Shown here piece after piece: positions 62,639 through 64,000 of a stretch of 64,000 bases of DNA. The position numbers and the translations under genes are program-made. Location: positions 4,427,001 through 4,491,000 of the forward strand of contig NZ_CP060704.1 of NCBI RefSeq assembly GCF_014353015.1, read 5' to 3'. The notes under the pieces are model-generated. The model searched no databases, had not been told where the DNA came from, and saw only the letters and a program-made list of their open reading frames with translations. Source of the DNA: Chitinimonas koreensis (lineage in GTDB: Bacteria > Pseudomonadota > Gammaproteobacteria > Burkholderiales > Chitinimonadaceae). Positions within the stretch are counted from its first letter, which is position 1, and each line of letters starts with the position of its first letter.

Positions 62639-62959
62639 GTGATGGCGACCTCGAATGGTAGTAACCACCACCCCACTACGAACGAATACGCCGCAATGAG
62701 GTGAAGAAGGCCGCCATTTTCGCAAATTCAGCGCCATAAGTCGTCATCAAATCGTAGTCAACCCAACTCGCCTACTTATCGCTTATGACAATTAGTTCGA
62801 TATGTCGTCGTTTTTATAAAAAAGTGTCGCCATCTGCATACAAAAATACGTGAAATGCACGCAATTCCGGCCTTCCCCGGCACTCCGCCCTAGCATCGGC
62901 GCACCTCGTAGACACACGATCCGAACGCGAGGCCTAGTCACCAAATCAGGGGAAAGTGC
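62639..62959. other. 321-bp divergent promoter region of pckG and the receptor gene
   Basis: AT-rich (62690-62850). No gene. Carries a good pckG promoter and a TATAAA at 62815 that may serve the receptor gene, but no matching -35 was found. Confidence 0.55.
62733..62761 (-). promoter_or_regulatory. Promoter of pckG
   Basis: TTGACT (62756-62761), 17 bp, TATGGC (62733-62738) on the minus strand. Confidence 0.5.
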
Positions 62960-64000
62960 ATGAGAATCAGGTATTTGGCCCTCGCCATCGCGGCGATCGG
63001 CAGTTCGGGCAGCTGGGCGGCGGACGAGCCGATCAAGGCCGAACGCATCGAAGTCACCGGCTCGAACATCAAGCGGATCAGCAAGGAAACGGTCTCGCCG
63101 GTCACCACCATCAGCCGGGAGGAAATCGCCCGTTCCGGCGCCACCAACACGGTGGAGCTGATGCGCAAGCTGACCTCGGCCGGGGGCAACGGCGGCGAGA
63201 CGCTGACCGCCAATTCCTTCCGCAACGGCGCCACCAGCGTCAACCTGCGCCAATTGCCGACCCTGGTGCTGCTCAACGGCTATCGCCTGCCGAGCTCGGG
63301 CTCGGACGAATACAGCGGCCAGACCTCGGTCGACCTCAATACCATCCCGCTGGCCGCGATCGAGCGCGTCGAAGTGCTCAAGGACGGCGGCTCGGCCATC
63401 TACGGCACCGACGCGGTCGGTGGCGTGATCAACTTCATCCTGCGCAAGAACGTCACCGGCCTCGAACTGTCGGCCTATGCCGGCGCGACCACCGAGGGCG
63501 ACGGCGAGACCGCGCGCGCCTCGCTGGCCGGCGGCCTCGGCGGCAACTCGTCCGGTTTCAACCTGACCTACACGGTGTCTGCCGAAGAACGCAAGGCGGT
63601 CCACGCCGCGGACCGCGACTGGGCGCGCGGCCCCGACTTCCGCGACCGCCCCTGGGGCCTGCACGTCGGCAACGTCTACGGTTCCAAGGGCTCGGACCCC
63701 GGCACGCTGTCGACCGGCGGCTCGCAGCGGATGTGGGATCCGGAGTGCACGGCCGAGCACCGCCAACCCTATCCCGACGCGCCGGAATGGTTCGCCGCGC
63801 CCAACCGCAACGCCTGCATGTACGCGCCGGCCGACTCGGAAGACCTGCTGCATCCCTACAAGCGCTACAGCGCGATCGCGCTGGCCAACTGGGACGTGAG
63901 CGACAGCTTCTCGCTGTTCGGCCAGTTCTTCTTCAACCACTACGACACCCGGCTGGTCGCCTCGCCGGCCTGGATCCAGGACCGCGACCGCGCCAACGTG
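62960..64000 (+). CDS. TonB-dependent outer-membrane receptor, 3' end outside the window
   Basis: 347 codons without a stop run to the right edge. A signal peptide (MRIRYLALAIAAIGSSGSWA) is followed by a TonB-box-like IEVTGSNIKRISKE and a plug domain (TNTVELMRKLTSAGGN; SVNLRQLPTLVLLNGYRLPS; AIERVEVLKDGGSAIYGTDA, VGGVINFIL). Then the first strands of a beta-barrel follow. Aromatic-rich loops with several Cys (DPECTAEHRQP, NRNACMYAP) appear. The substrate is unknown: iron-siderophore, heme, B12 or a carbohydrate are all possible. AGGGGAAAG is 4 nt before the ATG. It would depend on an ExbBD-TonB motor such as that at 53.9 kb. Confidence 0.92.
   Translation, partial: MRIRYLALAIAAIGSSGSWAADEPIKAERIEVTGSNIKRISKETVSPVTTISREEIARSGATNTVELMRKLTSAGGNGGETLTANSFRNGATSVNLRQLPTLVLLNGYRLPSSGSDEYSGQTSVDLNTIPLAAIERVEVLKDGGSAIYGTDAVGGVINFILRKNVTGLELSAYAGATTEGDGETARASLAGGLGGNSSGFNLTYTVSAEERKAVHAADRDWARGPDFRDRPWGLHVGNVYGSKGSDPGTLSTGGSQRMWDPECTAEHRQPYPDAPEWFAAPNRNACMYAPADSEDLLHPYKRYSAIALANWDVSDSFSLFGQFFFNHYDTRLVASPAWIQDRDRANV

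Overview
The window is a continuous stretch of a GC-rich (roughly 70 %) proteobacterial chromosome with tightly packed housekeeping genes. Gene content and order (Coq7-type ubiquinone hydroxylase, argC beside rpsI-rplM, an erpA / bactofilin / argC neighbourhood, exbB-exbD-lpxK-ycaR-kdsB-adk, a phasin, ArgP, PPi-type phosphofructokinase, GTP-type PEP carboxykinase) point to a betaproteobacterium, perhaps of the Neisseriales (Chitinimonas/Chromobacterium-like). No rRNA gene is present, so the genus is an inference. No tRNA, CRISPR array, prophage or transposase gene was recognised.

Layout. 1-9.3 kb: argP (5' truncated), a bestrophin-like membrane protein, a LasA-like secreted M23 peptidase, a TPR-GAF-GGDEF diguanylate cyclase, a PhoPQ-like two-component system with a PepSY protein, and a glycine-zipper envelope protein. 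9.4-14.3 kb: an unusual operon (MASE1-PAS membrane sensor overlapping an alpha/beta hydrolase-SnoaL-ACBP fusion), followed by a luxR-luxI acyl-homoserine-lactone quorum-sensing pair. 14.4-21.2 kb: a Crp/Fnr regulator, a small lipoprotein and a giant thioester alpha-2-macroglobulin. 21.3-30.1 kb: TetR, an SDR dehydrogenase, erpA, bactofilin, a DUF6776-like protein, argC, rpsI-rplM, a candidate small RNA carrying anti-Shine-Dalgarno tracts, OsmC, an MFS exporter and coq7. 30.3-46.5 kb: two cyclophilins, lpxH, a phasin, a lone LldE-like protein divergent from glcDEF, a heme-type ABC ATPase, GST, Orn/Lys/Arg decarboxylase, nhaR-like regulator, htpX, TerC, and a DUF4124/glutaredoxin protein. 46.6-64 kb: DUF2520-trmO-recG, a binding protein-NUDIX pair, xseA, exbBD-lpxK-ycaR-kdsB, adk, a hemolysin III-like protein, an SRPBCC protein, pfp, pckG and a TonB-dependent receptor running off the right edge.

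Two cross-cutting features stand out. First, nine single-base deletions, most of them in or beside short G/C runs, interrupt seven otherwise intact conserved genes. Restoring one base at each site gives a length divisible by three and a full-length family member every time, so these are most likely sequencing or assembly errors rather than gene decay. Second, the intergenic spaces hold several families of short dispersed palindromes: six copies of a REP-like GGAGCGGCTTCAGCCGCGAA element, four of a GTAGGTCGGGC element, a 163-bp element with perfect 26-bp terminal inverted repeats, and others.

The most interesting candidates for new biology are the Cys-nucleophile hydrolase-SnoaL-ACBP fusion with its MASE1 partner, and the about 105-nt intergenic RNA upstream of rplM.
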